In this document: in pieces, positions 43,480-52,744 of the stretch | Position numbering within the stretch: the first letter of the stretch is position 1 | Layout: every line of letters begins with the position of its first letter | NCBI GenBank assembly: GCA_029202405.1 | Contig: CP119312.1 | Location: forward strand, 811,001 to 875,000 | Reading direction: 5' to 3' | Source: Candidatus Devosia phytovorans | GTDB lineage: Bacteria > Pseudomonadota > Alphaproteobacteria > Rhizobiales > Devosiaceae | Length of the DNA stretch: 64,000 bases | Position numbers and translations under genes: made by a program | Notes under the pieces: model-generated | What the model saw: the letters and a program-made list of their open reading frames with translations, nothing else | What the model was told of the DNA's origin: nothing | Database searches by the model: none

Positions 43480-44274
43480 ATGCAGCCCTATCTCAAACTT
43501 ATCTCAGATATTCTCGAACACGGCGCCGACAAATCGGACCGCACCGGCACCGGTACGCGGAGCCTGTTTGGCTATCAGATGCGGTTCGATCTCAATGCCG
43601 GGTTTCCGCTGGTGACCACCAAGAAACTGCATCTGAAATCCATCATCTATGAGCTGCTGTGGTTCATTCGCGGCGAGACCAATGTGCATTGGCTGCAGGA
43701 GCACGGCGTTTCGATCTGGGACGAGTGGGCCGACGAGAATGGTGATCTTGGCCCGGTCTATGGCTCGCAGTGGCGCAGCTGGCCGGCGCCGGATGGGCGG
43801 CATATCGATCAGCTGAAAAATGTCATCGAGCAGATCAAGGCTAAGCCGGATAGCCGGCGCCATATCGTTTCGGCCTGGAATCCGGCTGAGGTCGACAATA
43901 TGGCGCTGCCGCCGTGCCATGCGCTGTTCCAGTTCTATGTTGCCGACGGAAAGCTGAGCTGCCAGCTCTACCAGCGCTCGGCCGATACGTTCCTCGGCGT
44001 GCCCTTCAATATCGCTTCCTACGCGCTGCTGACGCATATGGTGGCGCAGGTCTGCGACCTGGGCGTCGGCGATTTCGTGCATACGCTGGGCGATGCGCAT
44101 ATCTACAACAACCACTTCGAGCAGGCGCGGCTGCAGCTTAGCCGTAAACCACGGGCGCTGCCCAAGCTGGTGATGAACCCCGAGCGCAAGCAGATCGAGG
44201 ATTTCGTCTTCGAGGATTTTGCCTTCGAGGGTTATGATCCGCATCCGCGCATTGCGGCGCCGATCGCCGTATGA
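43480..44274 (+). CDS. thyA: Thymidylate synthase ThyA
   Basis: Methylates dUMP to dTMP with methylenetetrahydrofolate. The 264-aa product has DRTGTGTRSLFGYQMRF, the active-site cysteine in ALPPCHALFQFYV, LSCQLYQRSADTFLGVPFNI and the C-terminal PIAV that closes the site. Length and motifs are complete. The stop overlaps the MazG-like gene (ATGA); folA lies three genes downstream, a functional cluster since DHFR regenerates the folate cofactor. Confidence 0.96.
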   Translation: MQPYLKLISDILEHGADKSDRTGTGTRSLFGYQMRFDLNAGFPLVTTKKLHLKSIIYELLWFIRGETNVHWLQEHGVSIWDEWADENGDLGPVYGSQWRSWPAPDGRHIDQLKNVIEQIKAKPDSRRHIVSAWNPAEVDNMALPPCHALFQFYVADGKLSCQLYQRSADTFLGVPFNIASYALLTHMVAQVCDLGVGDFVHTLGDAHIYNNHFEQARLQLSRKPRALPKLVMNPERKQIEDFVFEDFAFEGYDPHPRIAAPIAV

Positions 44275-44591
44275 GCCGCTCGCTGGGCGAATTGAGCGAT
44301 CTGGTCGCCCGGATTTCGGATATCTATGCCGAGCGCTTTGCCGTCACGCGGACGGACGACTGGTATCTGCTCAAACTGCAGGAAGAGTTTGGCGAGCTGG
44401 TCGCGGAGCATCTGAAAGGGTCGGGGCGCGGGCGGCTCAAGGGCGCCGATGCCGACGAAATCCGGCAGGCGCTGGAGGACGAGGCGGCGGATGTCCTGGC
44501 CATGTTCCTGCTGTTTGCCCGCAGCCAGGGGATCGACCTGGAGGCGGCGCTGACCCGCAAGTGGTTCAAATACCTTCCGCCTGATGTCTAG
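44271..44591 (+). CDS. MazG-like nucleotide pyrophosphohydrolase
   Basis: A 106-aa all-helical protein with the MazG/dUTPase-like metal motif: KLQEEFGELVAEHL (E-x-x-E pair) and ALEDEAADVLAMFLL (E-x-x-D). The family hydrolyses NTPs or dNTPs to monophosphates. Overlap with thyA (ATGA) suggests it acts on pyrimidine nucleotides near dTMP synthesis, which is an inference. The single MazG-like module has no fused domain. Confidence 0.8.
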   Translation: MSRSLGELSDLVARISDIYAERFAVTRTDDWYLLKLQEEFGELVAEHLKGSGRGRLKGADADEIRQALEDEAADVLAMFLLFARSQGIDLEAALTRKWFKYLPPDV

Positions 44592-44678
44592 ACGTGGCTA
44601 GATAGGTCTCAAGCTCTGCTGCAGAGTCCGCTGGGCGGACCAAGCATCTGCGTCATCAAGGCTTTCGGGAGGAATTGC

Positions 44679-45686
44679 ATGCGGGGGAAACTTGTTGTGG
44701 GCGCGCTGGCGTTGAGCGCCATGCCGGCCCTTGCCAATGACACGTCGGCGGTGCTGACCACGGGCGGGCTCGAGTTCATCTCCAATCCGGATATCGTGAT
44801 GGAGAGCGAAGAGCTGTTCATCTCGGCTGCGGAAATCCGGGTGGTCTATCAGTTCCGCAATACCAGCGACGTGGACCAGAATGTCCTCGTCGCCTTTCCC
44901 ATGCCCGATATCGTGCCGGATTTCTTCTCGCCGGTGTCCTTTCCGACCGGGCCGGACGACAACCTCTTTGCCTTCCAGACCACGTTCAATGGCGAGCCGG
45001 TGGCGGCGGAGCTGCATGAATATGCCTATGCCTATGGCGTCGACCGCACCAAGCTGCTGAAGCAGCTCGGCATTCCGCTGGTGCCGATTTCCGGCCCGGC
45101 ATCGGAAGCCACCGATGCGCTGAACGAGGAGACGCGCGCGGAGCTGATGCATCTGGGGATGATCACGCCAGACGAGTATGACGCGGGCGAGGGCTGGGAA
45201 AAGCACTATTATCCCGCCTGGACCTACAAGGCGACCTATACCTGGGAGGGTGATTTCCCGGCCGGGGAGGTGGTGACGGTCGAACATGCCTATACGCCGA
45301 GCGTTGGTGGAACCGTGGGGGTGAGTTTCCTCGATGGTCCGCATGAAGGCTATGATCCAGGCAAGGATTATGCGGAGCGCTATTGCACCGACGAGCCGTT
45401 CCTCGCCGCCGTCCGCAAGACGCTGACCAGTCCCGCCGAGCCCTGGTCGGCGCCGTTCACCGAGAGCTGGATTTCCTACATTCTCACCACGGGCGGCAAT
45501 TGGAGCGGTGGTTCCATTGGCAAATTCCGTCTCGTCGTCGACAAAGGCAGCGCAGATAATCTGGTGTCCTTCTGCGGCGAGAATATCAAGAAGATCGGGC
45601 CGACCACATTCGAGATGGTGGCGGAGGATTTCTGGCCCCAACGCGAGCTGGACGTGCTGATCCTCAACCGCAACCCGGCAGACTGA
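44679..45686 (+). CDS. Secreted DUF4424 domain protein
   Basis: A 335-aa exported protein (signal MRGKLVVGALALSAMPALA) matching DUF4424: NDTSAVLTTGGLEFISNPDI, MESEELFISAAEIRVVYQF and WEKHYYPAWTYKATYTWE. Function is unknown. A strong ribosome site (GGGAGGAATTGC) precedes the ATG. It sits between the thyA/MazG-like pair and the GNAT/folA pair on the same strand. Confidence 0.85.
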   Translation: MRGKLVVGALALSAMPALANDTSAVLTTGGLEFISNPDIVMESEELFISAAEIRVVYQFRNTSDVDQNVLVAFPMPDIVPDFFSPVSFPTGPDDNLFAFQTTFNGEPVAAELHEYAYAYGVDRTKLLKQLGIPLVPISGPASEATDALNEETRAELMHLGMITPDEYDAGEGWEKHYYPAWTYKATYTWEGDFPAGEVVTVEHAYTPSVGGTVGVSFLDGPHEGYDPGKDYAERYCTDEPFLAAVRKTLTSPAEPWSAPFTESWISYILTTGGNWSGGSIGKFRLVVDKGSADNLVSFCGENIKKIGPTTFEMVAEDFWPQRELDVLILNRNPAD

Positions 45687-45694
45687 AAGAGACG

Positions 45695-46180
45695 ATGACC
45701 AGTGACCTGACGATACGATCCGCCACGGCCGAAGATGCCGGGCTGATCGTCCACTTCATTGCGGCCTTGGCCGAATACGAGAAGCTGAGCCACGAGGCCA
45801 AGGCGACCGAGGCCGACATTGTTCGCGATCTGTTTGGCGTTTCGCCGAAGGTCTTTTGCGAAATTGCCGAGTGGGAGGGCAGGCCGGTCGGCTTTGCGCT
45901 GTGGTTTTATACCTATTCGACCTTCCAGGGTCGGCATGGCATCTGGCTGGAGGATCTCTATGTCGATCCGGAAATTCGCGGCAAGGGGATCGGCAAGGCG
46001 CTGCTGGTCAATCTGGCGCAGCGCTGCCTGGCCGAAGAGCTGGGCCGGTTCGAGTGGTGGGTGCTCGACTGGAACGAGCCCAGCATAAAATTCTACAAGT
46101 CGCAGGGCGGGGTCATGCAGGACGAGTGGACCAAGGTGCGCGTCGATGGCGATGCGCTCAAGAAACTGGGGGCGTCATGA
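45695..46180 (+). CDS. GNAT-family N-acetyltransferase (diamine acetyltransferase-like)
   Basis: The 161-aa product has the GNAT fold: the acetyl-CoA loop RGKGIGKALLVNLAQRC follows the strand GIWLEDLYVDPEI, and the end WWVLDWNEPSIKFYKSQGG resembles spermidine/spermine or thialysine acetyltransferases. Substrate is therefore likely an amine, unproven. It lies 8 bases after the DUF4424 gene, and its stop overlaps the folA start (ATGA). Confidence 0.87.
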   Translation: MTSDLTIRSATAEDAGLIVHFIAALAEYEKLSHEAKATEADIVRDLFGVSPKVFCEIAEWEGRPVGFALWFYTYSTFQGRHGIWLEDLYVDPEIRGKGIGKALLVNLAQRCLAEELGRFEWWVLDWNEPSIKFYKSQGGVMQDEWTKVRVDGDALKKLGAS

Positions 46181-46701
46181 GCATTCGTATCGCGATGATT
46201 GCCGGTGTGGCCGAGAACGGCGTGATCGGCAGCGAGCAGACCATTCCCTGGCGCGTGCCGTCGGACATGGCCTATTTCAAGGCCACGACTATGGGCAAGC
46301 CCGTGGTGATGGGGCGCAAGCAATATGAGACGGTCGGGCGGCCGCTGCCGGGGCGCACCAATATCGTCATCACCCGCCAGGAGGGCTATCAGCCCGAGGG
46401 CGTGCTGGTTTTCCACACCATTGAGGCGGCTCTGGAAAAGGCGCGTGAAGTGGCCAGTCATGACGGGGCTGACGAAATAATGATCATCGGTGGGGGAGAG
46501 CTTTATGCCCAGCTTATGGCCAGGGCTGACCGGCTTTACATCAGCCATATCGATCTTTCGCCTGCGGGCGATGTGATGTTCCCGGCGGTAACGCCGGAAG
46601 ACTGGGCGGTTGTCGATCTGCCCGAAGTACAACCCAATCCAAAGGATGAAGCGAGCTACCGCGTCAAAGTGTACGAGCGCCGTAAGGGCTCTGCGCATTG
46701 A
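46177..46701 (+). CDS. folA: Dihydrofolate reductase
   Basis: NADPH-dependent reduction of dihydrofolate, restoring the cofactor consumed by ThyA. The 174-aa product has the DHFR plan: IAGVAENGVIGSEQTIPWRV, SDMAYFKATTMGKPVVMGRK, the NADPH-binding IIGGGELYAQLMARADRLYI and the terminal strand. The ATG at 46177 overlaps the GNAT stop (ATGA). The frame extends upstream inside the GNAT gene, but homology begins here. hflK follows. Confidence 0.95.
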   Translation: MSIRIAMIAGVAENGVIGSEQTIPWRVPSDMAYFKATTMGKPVVMGRKQYETVGRPLPGRTNIVITRQEGYQPEGVLVFHTIEAALEKAREVASHDGADEIMIIGGGELYAQLMARADRLYISHIDLSPAGDVMFPAVTPEDWAVVDLPEVQPNPKDEASYRVKVYERRKGSAH

Positions 46702-46763
46702 TCGCGTGAGACGCTTGCCTATATAAAGTCCCACGAACACATATATTGGGCGAAAGGAACGCA

Positions 46764-47885
46764 ATGCCTTGGGAGAATAACGGAGGCGGGGGTGGCCGCG
46801 GAAATAATGGCGGCCCCTGGGGGCAGGCCCCCGGCGGCGGTGGGAGCGGCGGTGGTCCGCGCCGGCCAGGTGGCGGTAATACGCCCAACCTCGAGGATAT
46901 TCTCAATCGTGGCCGCGATCAGTTCAAGGGCGGCGTTCCGGGTGGCCGCTGGGCCATCGTCGGCGGCCTTCTGGCGCTGGTCGCCTTCTGGGGCATCAAT
47001 TCGGTCTATACGATCAACTCCAGTGAAGTGGGCGTGGAATCGCGTTTCGGCGCGCCCAAGCCCGAGCTCTCCGGTGAAGGCCTGCATTTCCTGATCTGGC
47101 CGATCGAGACGGTGGAGCGCGTGCCGCTCACCCTCAACCAGACGCAGATCGGCACGGCATCGACCGCCGCGGGCCAGACCCGCACCTCGGGTGGTGGCGA
47201 TGGCATGATGCTGTCGGGTGACCAGAATATCGTTTCGGTGCAGTTCTCGGTGTTCTGGGCCATCAACGCGCCCATCGACTACCTGTTCAACGTGCGCGAC
47301 CAGGAAGCCATGATCCGCTACGCAGCGGAAAGCGCGATGCGCGAAGTGGTCGGTCGCCGTCCGGCGCAGGAAGTCTATTCTGACGACCGTGCCGGCATTC
47401 AGTCCGAAGTGCTCGAGATCATCCGCGGCGTGCTGGACAGCTATGGCCTTGGCGTCAACGTCACCCAGGTGCTGATCGAAAACGCCGGTCCGCCGGCTGA
47501 AGTCATCGATGCCTTCAATGAAGTGCAGCGTGCCCGTCAGGATGAAACGCGTCTGCAGGAAGAAGCTCGGTCCTACGCCAATACCCTTTTGGGTGATGCG
47601 CGTGGTCGTGCGGCAGCCCTGCGTGAAGACGCAGCCGCCTATACCAACCGCGTGGTGCAGGAAGCAACCGGTGAGGCCGAGCGCTTCAACGCCATCTATG
47701 CCGAATATGTCAACGCTCCCGACGTGACGCGCAAGCGCCTGTTCCTTGAAACCATGGAAGAAGTGCTGGGCGGTTCGGAGAAGGTGCTGGTCGAAACCGG
47801 AGCCGGTGGCCAGGGGGTGATCCCCTATCTGCCGCTGCCTGAGCTGCGCTCGGGCTCCACGACCACGACGCCGGCGGGGAACTAA
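46764..47885 (+). CDS. hflK: FtsH protease modulator HflK
   Basis: SPFH-domain membrane protein that, with HflC, caps the FtsH protease. The 373-aa product begins with the typical Gly/Asn-rich tail (MPWENNGGGGGRGNNGG), has one membrane helix (WAIVGGLLALVAFWGI), then the SPFH core (SGEGLHFLIWPIETVERVPL, VGRRPAQEVYSDDRAGIQSE) and a coiled-coil region. The ATG at 46764 fits the family start; a TTG at 46746 would add six residues. hflC follows after 3 bases. Confidence 0.93.
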   Translation: MPWENNGGGGGRGNNGGPWGQAPGGGGSGGGPRRPGGGNTPNLEDILNRGRDQFKGGVPGGRWAIVGGLLALVAFWGINSVYTINSSEVGVESRFGAPKPELSGEGLHFLIWPIETVERVPLTLNQTQIGTASTAAGQTRTSGGGDGMMLSGDQNIVSVQFSVFWAINAPIDYLFNVRDQEAMIRYAAESAMREVVGRRPAQEVYSDDRAGIQSEVLEIIRGVLDSYGLGVNVTQVLIENAGPPAEVIDAFNEVQRARQDETRLQEEARSYANTLLGDARGRAAALREDAAAYTNRVVQEATGEAERFNAIYAEYVNAPDVTRKRLFLETMEEVLGGSEKVLVETGAGGQGVIPYLPLPELRSGSTTTTPAGN

Positions 47886-47888
47886 GCC

Positions 47889-48980
47889 ATGAACAATCGT
47901 CTCATTATCATTGGCGTTGTCGTTCTCGCCGCTCTCTATGTGTTCTTCTCGTCGATCTACATCGTCAACGAGCGTGAACAGGCCATCGTCACACGCTTTG
48001 GCCAGATTACCGACGTGCGCACCGAGCCGGGCGTCTATTTCAAGATCCCGACAGACTTTGTCGATCGCGTGCAGCTGATCGAAGATCGCCTGCTGCGCTA
48101 TGACATTGCCAATATGCGCGTGCAGGTTTCGGGCAACGCCTTTTACCAGGTCGATGCCTTCCTGACCTACCGCATCGGTGATGCCCGCCTGTTCCGTCAG
48201 CTCGCTACCGGCCAGTTGTCGGTTGCCGAAGACCGCATTGGCGCGAGCCTCGACTCGGCCCTGCGCCAGGTCTATGCGGCCCGCGAGTTCAATGCGGCTC
48301 TTTCGGACCAGCGCGCCCAGATGATGCAGGAAACGCGTGACCTGATCCGTCCGGATCTGGCCCAGATCGGTATCGACATCGTCGACGTCCGTATCCTGCG
48401 TACCGATCTCGACCAGGACGTTTCGGCCACGACTTTCGAACGCATGCGTGCCGAACGTCTTGCCGAGGCTGCACTTTTGCGGGCTCGTGGCCAAGAGCAG
48501 GCGCAGAGCCTGCGCGCTATCGCCGATCGTCAGGCGGTGGAAATCGTGGCAGCGGCAACACGTGACTCGGAAATCATCCGTGGTACGGGCGACGCCGAGC
48601 GCAACCGTCTGTTCGCTGCAGCCTACGGTCAGGACCAGGAATTCTTCGAGTTCTTCCGCTCGATGGAAGCCTATCGTTCGTCGCTGGCCAATACCGGCAC
48701 GACCATGGTGCTGTCGCCGGAGAGCGAGTTCTTCCGCTACTTCGGCTCCAATGGCAGCATCCCGGCCGGCAATCCAAATCCCGCGCCGCCGATCCAGCCC
48801 GCCGCACCGCCGATCACCATGCCGGCGACCGACGAGCCGGCCCTTGATGGGCTTGGCATCGAGGACTCGGCTGCGCCGACGATGACGCTGGAAGATGGCT
48901 CGGAACTGGCTCCAACGGTTGGCACGGAAGTGCCGGCCCCGGCGGAGGCACCGGCTCCGGCCGAGGCACCGGCGCCGTAA
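47889..48980 (+). CDS. hflC: FtsH protease modulator HflC
   Basis: Partner of HflK in the inner membrane. The 363-aa product has an N-terminal membrane segment (LIIIGVVVLAALYVFFSSIY), SPFH core (VNEREQAIVTRFGQITDV, EPGVYFKIP) and the coiled-coil ERMRAERLAEAALLRARGQE. It is longer than usual at the C terminus, with a proline/alanine-rich tail ending in APAEAPAP repeats. degP, often next in related genomes, is not here; serB is convergent instead. Confidence 0.93.
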   Translation: MNNRLIIIGVVVLAALYVFFSSIYIVNEREQAIVTRFGQITDVRTEPGVYFKIPTDFVDRVQLIEDRLLRYDIANMRVQVSGNAFYQVDAFLTYRIGDARLFRQLATGQLSVAEDRIGASLDSALRQVYAAREFNAALSDQRAQMMQETRDLIRPDLAQIGIDIVDVRILRTDLDQDVSATTFERMRAERLAEAALLRARGQEQAQSLRAIADRQAVEIVAAATRDSEIIRGTGDAERNRLFAAAYGQDQEFFEFFRSMEAYRSSLANTGTTMVLSPESEFFRYFGSNGSIPAGNPNPAPPIQPAAPPITMPATDEPALDGLGIEDSAAPTMTLEDGSELAPTVGTEVPAPAEAPAPAEAPAP

Positions 48981-49005
48981 GGCGCCGTGCAACGCACATG
49001 AAAAA

Positions 49006-49030
49006 GCCGGCGCTGAGCGCCGGCTTTTTT
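49006..49030. terminator. Bidirectional terminator between hflC and serB
   Basis: Perfect 8-bp stem GCCGGCGC / GCGCCGGC (49006-49013, 49017-49024), loop TGA, with AAAAA before and TTTTTT after, so it can serve both convergent genes. Confidence 0.87.
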
Positions 49031-49046
49031 GTTTTCTAAGAAGCTT

Positions 49047-49919
49047 TTAGCGGACGATTTCTTCGTCGCTATAGCCCTGCAGGTAGAGCAGGGCGGTGAG
49101 GTCGCCGTGGTCGATGCGGATGCCGGCTTCGGCAGCGACGGCCGGCTTGGCATGGAGGGCGACGCCGAAGCCGGCGATGCGGATCATGTCGAGATCATTG
49201 GCGCCATCGCCGACTGCAAGTGTCTGGCTCAATGGAATATTGCGCTCGGCGGCAAGAGCGGTGAGGCGCTCACGCTTGGTGTCTTTATCGACGATAGGTT
49301 TGGTGACTGTGCCGGTGAGTGCGTCGCCGTCAAATTCGAGAACATTGGCAATGGCTTCGTGGAAGCCGATGCGCTTGGCGAAATAGTCGGCGAAGAAAGT
49401 GAAGCCACCCGAGACCAGCGAGGTATAGGCGCCATATTCCTTCATGGTCTGGACCAGGGCGCGGCCGCCAGGAGCGAGGGTGATGTTCTCGCGGCGGATT
49501 TCCTCAATAGTCTTGCGCTCCAGACCTTTAAGCAGGGCGACACGGGTGTCGAGGGCTTGGCCAAAATCGAGTTCGCCACGCATGGCGCGGTCGGTGATCT
49601 CGGCGACGCGGTCCTTGATGCCCAGCGCTGCAGCGAGTTCGTCGATGCATTCCTCGTTGATCATGGTGGAGTCCATGTCAGCGACAAGGATCTGCTTGCG
49701 GCGATTTTCTTTAGGTACGACAGCAGCATCGACCTTGCGGCTGCCGATGACCTGGCGGGCGATGTCGAGCGCGTCGGTTGACTTCGGCTCGATGATCTCG
49801 CAGGCAATGGCGTGGTTCAGCCAATTGAGTTCGCCGCCTGTCTGCTGGACGACAGCGGCCGCCAAGGCCGGGTCGAGTTCGGAATCGGTCGGATTGGCGA
49901 TGAGGCAAAGGACTGACAT
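49047..49919 (-). CDS. serB: Phosphoserine phosphatase SerB
   Basis: Last step of serine synthesis. The 290-aa product has an N-terminal regulatory-type region and a C-terminal HAD domain: the nucleophile motif VADMDSTMINEECIDELA, motif II LVSGGFTFFADYFA and motif III with VGDGANDLDMIRIAG. It is divergent from miaA with a 27-bp gap and convergent with hflC. Confidence 0.94.
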   Translation of the reverse strand: MSVLCLIANPTDSELDPALAAAVVQQTGGELNWLNHAIACEIIEPKSTDALDIARQVIGSRKVDAAVVPKENRRKQILVADMDSTMINEECIDELAAALGIKDRVAEITDRAMRGELDFGQALDTRVALLKGLERKTIEEIRRENITLAPGGRALVQTMKEYGAYTSLVSGGFTFFADYFAKRIGFHEAIANVLEFDGDALTGTVTKPIVDKDTKRERLTALAAERNIPLSQTLAVGDGANDLDMIRIAGFGVALHAKPAVAAEAGIRIDHGDLTALLYLQGYSDEEIVR

Positions 49920-49946
49920 GATTAGTTATTTTCCGAGGAGAACTGC

Positions 49947-50819
49947 GTGACAGGCCGAGGTCGTGCGGTGCTGATAGCGGGTCCGACTGCCAGCGGCAAG
50001 TCGGCGCTGGCGCTCGAGATGGCGCGGGAGCGCGGTGGCATCATCATCAATGCCGACTCGATGCAAATCTACGATACGCTGCAGGTGGTTACGGCGCGGC
50101 CGAGTGATGCGGAGATGGCTGAGGCCGAGCATCGACTCTATGGGACGGTGCCGGCGGGGCAAAGGTTCTCGACGGGGGAGTGGCTGCGGGCCGTCGAGGG
50201 TGTCATGCATGGTCCGGAACTGATTTTTGTTGGTGGGACAGGGCTTTACTTCGATGCGCTGTTGAATGGATTCGCCGATGTGCCGGAAATACCGGCAGAA
50301 ATCGTCATACAAATCCAGGAAGAGATAAGACATCTTACAAGTGAAAAGCGCCTGGAACTGCTGGAAAAGGAGGACCCGGAAACTGCGGCGCGGCTGAAAA
50401 TTGCGGACCCTCAGAGGGTTACGCGGGCGCTGGCGGTGAAGCGGTTTACGGGCCAAAGGCTCTCCAGCTTCCAGGGCAAGCATGCTGGACGACTTCTTAC
50501 GGAGTTCTCGGTGGAGCGCGTGGTGCTGGACCCAGAGCGCGATGTGTTGCGCGATCGGATCACAAAACGCTTCGCCAAGATCTTTGAATCGGGAGCGGTG
50601 GAGGAGGTCGAGGCGCTGCTCGCGATGCGGCTCGGTCCGTCGCTGCCGGTGATGAAGGCGATCGGAGTGCGCGAGATCGGCGACTGGCTCGATGGCAGGA
50701 TATCGCGCGAGGAGGCGATAAGCCTCGCGACGATCGCGACGCATCAATATGCCAAGCGACAGCGGACATGGTTCCGCAACCGCTTCGCCGACTGGCCGCG
50801 CACCGCTCCTAGATACTAG
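49947..50819 (+). CDS. miaA: tRNA dimethylallyltransferase MiaA
   Basis: Adds the dimethylallyl group to A37 of tRNAs reading UNN codons. The 290-aa product has the P-loop IAGPTASGKSALALEMARE, NADSMQIYDTLQVVTARP, FVGGTGLYFDALL and the C-terminal ATHQYAKRQRTWFRNRF. The start is GTG at 49947 with GAGGAG 6 bases before. Its 3' end overlaps the convergent MATE gene by 11 bases. Confidence 0.94.
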   Translation: MTGRGRAVLIAGPTASGKSALALEMARERGGIIINADSMQIYDTLQVVTARPSDAEMAEAEHRLYGTVPAGQRFSTGEWLRAVEGVMHGPELIFVGGTGLYFDALLNGFADVPEIPAEIVIQIQEEIRHLTSEKRLELLEKEDPETAARLKIADPQRVTRALAVKRFTGQRLSSFQGKHAGRLLTEFSVERVVLDPERDVLRDRITKRFAKIFESGAVEEVEALLAMRLGPSLPVMKAIGVREIGDWLDGRISREEAISLATIATHQYAKRQRTWFRNRFADWPRTAPRY

Positions 50820-52224
50820 CGGGGCGGAGCAGGCCCAGCCGTTCGCGCAGGGCGAAGCGGGTGACGAGGACGACGGCGACGAAGGCCAGACCGACCGCGA
50901 GGCCAATCCAGATGCCGAGGCCGCGCCAGTTGACGACGAAGCCCAGGACCCAGGCGGTGGGCAGGCCAACCGCCCAGTAGCCGAGGATGGCCAGCAGCAT
51001 TGGCACCTTGGTGTCGCTGAGGCCACGCAGGGCATGGGCGGCGACGACCTGGGCGCCATCGACGAGCTGGAAGACGCCGGCCACCATAAGGAAGGTGGCG
51101 GCGAGGGCCAGGGCGTTGGCGTTTTCGGGCCGGTGTGGATCGAGGAAGAGCGCGACGATGAAGGGCCCGGCCGTCAGGAAGAGAATGCAGGACAGCGCCA
51201 TGAAGGCGGTGCCCAGGATGAAGGCGGTCCAGCCGGCCTTGCGGATGGCTTCATTGTCCCCGCGACCATAGGCGAGGCCGACGCGAACGGTGGCGGCAAT
51301 GCCGAGGCCCAGCGGCACCATGAAGGCCATGGAGGCGCATTGCAGCGCGACCGCATGGGCGGCGACTTCGTCGGTGCCAAGGCGCCCCATCAGCAAGGCA
51401 GCAGCGGTGAACAAGCCGACTTCCGACAGAACGGTCAGGCCGATCGGCAGGCCGATGCGGAAAATCTCGCGGAAGCGCGGCCAGTCCGGCTTCCAGAAGC
51501 GGGCCAGGACATGGAAGCGCTTGAAGCGACGGTGACGCAGGACGTAGGTCACCATCATCAGGAACATGGCGATATTGGTGAGCAAGGTGGCAATGGCGGC
51601 GCCGCGCAGTTCAAGGCGCGGAAAGCCAAAGTGCCCGAAGATCAGCACATAGGCGAGAGCGGCGTTGAGGAGGACGCCGGCCACGGTGATCAGCAGGATG
51701 ATGCGGGTGGCGTCAAAGGCCGAGAGCATGGAGCGGAAGGCGATGATGCCCATGGCCGGGAACAGCATCCAGGCGCTGATCTGGATGAATTGCGCGGCCA
51801 TGTCTGTGGCGACGGGATCCTGGCCGAGCAAAGCAAAGATCGGCCTGATCTGGAGCACGATCGGCACCAGCAGGATGCCCAGCCCGATGGCGGCCCAGCA
51901 GCCCTGGCGGACGATGCGACGGACAGCCTTGATGTCGCGCGCGCCGCGCGCCTGGGCGACGAGCGGGGCGACGGCGCCAACCACGCCAATGCCACCCACG
52001 AGGAAGGGCATGACGAAGGTCGTTGCGAGGGTTCCAGCCGCCAGATAGGCCGGACCAAGCCAGCCGAGCAGGATGACGTCGGTGGTATGGAGGGCGTTCT
52101 GCGCCAGCTGGGCAATCACCAGTGGCCAGGCCAGGGCAAAAGTGGCGCGCAACTCAGCGGCCCAGCCAAGGGCATGGGTTTGAGTCTCGGCAGCGCCGGG
52201 CGCCGCCGTTATCTGATCGGTCAT
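50809..52224 (-). CDS. MATE-family efflux transporter
   Basis: A 471-aa membrane protein with 12 predicted helices in two MATE bundles: FALAWPLVIAQLAQNALHTT and LGWLGPAYLAAGTL at the start, then FRIGLPIGLTVLSEVGLFTA and MGRLGTDEVAAHAVALQCAS at the second half. The family (NorM type) exports cationic drugs or metabolites in exchange for sodium or protons. No regulator is adjacent. It is divergent from a DUF423-like gene. Confidence 0.93.
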   Translation of the reverse strand: MTDQITAAPGAAETQTHALGWAAELRATFALAWPLVIAQLAQNALHTTDVILLGWLGPAYLAAGTLATTFVMPFLVGGIGVVGAVAPLVAQARGARDIKAVRRIVRQGCWAAIGLGILLVPIVLQIRPIFALLGQDPVATDMAAQFIQISAWMLFPAMGIIAFRSMLSAFDATRIILLITVAGVLLNAALAYVLIFGHFGFPRLELRGAAIATLLTNIAMFLMMVTYVLRHRRFKRFHVLARFWKPDWPRFREIFRIGLPIGLTVLSEVGLFTAAALLMGRLGTDEVAAHAVALQCASMAFMVPLGLGIAATVRVGLAYGRGDNEAIRKAGWTAFILGTAFMALSCILFLTAGPFIVALFLDPHRPENANALALAATFLMVAGVFQLVDGAQVVAAHALRGLSDTKVPMLLAILGYWAVGLPTAWVLGFVVNWRGLGIWIGLAVGLAFVAVVLVTRFALRERLGLLRPASI

Positions 52225-52289
52225 TTCTGTGTCCTACTCGCGCCCATTGCTCTAGATGAAAGCGGACATATCGGAAAGAGGGCAGGGCG

Positions 52290-52655
52290 ATGGGTCAGAC
52301 GGACGGATGGGGCCGGCGGGTATTGCTCGCCGCGGCAGGGCTGGTTGGTGCGGTAGGGGTCGCCAGTGCTGCGGCGTCGTCGCATGGGGACTCGCGCAAC
52401 CTGGGCTCCATCGCCATGATCTGCCTCGCGCATGGGCCGGCGCTGCTGGCTCTGGCGCTTGCCGGGCGGGGGCGCCTGCTCCGTTTTGCGGGCTGGATAT
52501 TGCTCGTCGGCACTGCACTGTTCGCGGGAGACCTGGCCGTGCGCGAGTGGCTTGGGCATGGGTTGTTTCCCGGCGCCGCACCGATTGGTGGAATAGGCTT
52601 GATCGGGGGTTGGGCGACCATAATTCTGGCCGGATTGACCGGACGAATGCGTTAG
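52290..52655 (+). CDS. Small membrane protein, DUF423-like
   Basis: A 121-aa protein with four hydrophobic segments (VLLAAAGLVGAVGVASAAAS, MICLAHGPALLALALAG, FAGWILLVGTALFAGDLAV, APIGGIGLIGGWATIILAGL), whose layout, including the HG residues and GTALFAGDL, resembles DUF423. Function is unknown. Confidence 0.75.
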   Translation: MGQTDGWGRRVLLAAAGLVGAVGVASAAASSHGDSRNLGSIAMICLAHGPALLALALAGRGRLLRFAGWILLVGTALFAGDLAVREWLGHGLFPGAAPIGGIGLIGGWATIILAGLTGRMR

Positions 52656-52744
52656 GTTGCATTTTCGTTAATTTGATACGGCTTCGGCCGGAACCAATCC
52701 CGCGACCGCGCATTTTTGATTTCGATAGTCCTGGAGGGTTTCCA

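Noticed and set aside
48981..49046. Expected degP after hflC
   Set aside because: The gap is only 66 bases with a terminator, and serB is convergent; degP is not in the window.
50749..52356. 535-codon forward frame opposite the MATE transporter
   Set aside because: Low-complexity Gly/Asp/Gln-rich composition with no motif; the reverse strand encodes a clear 12-helix transporter.
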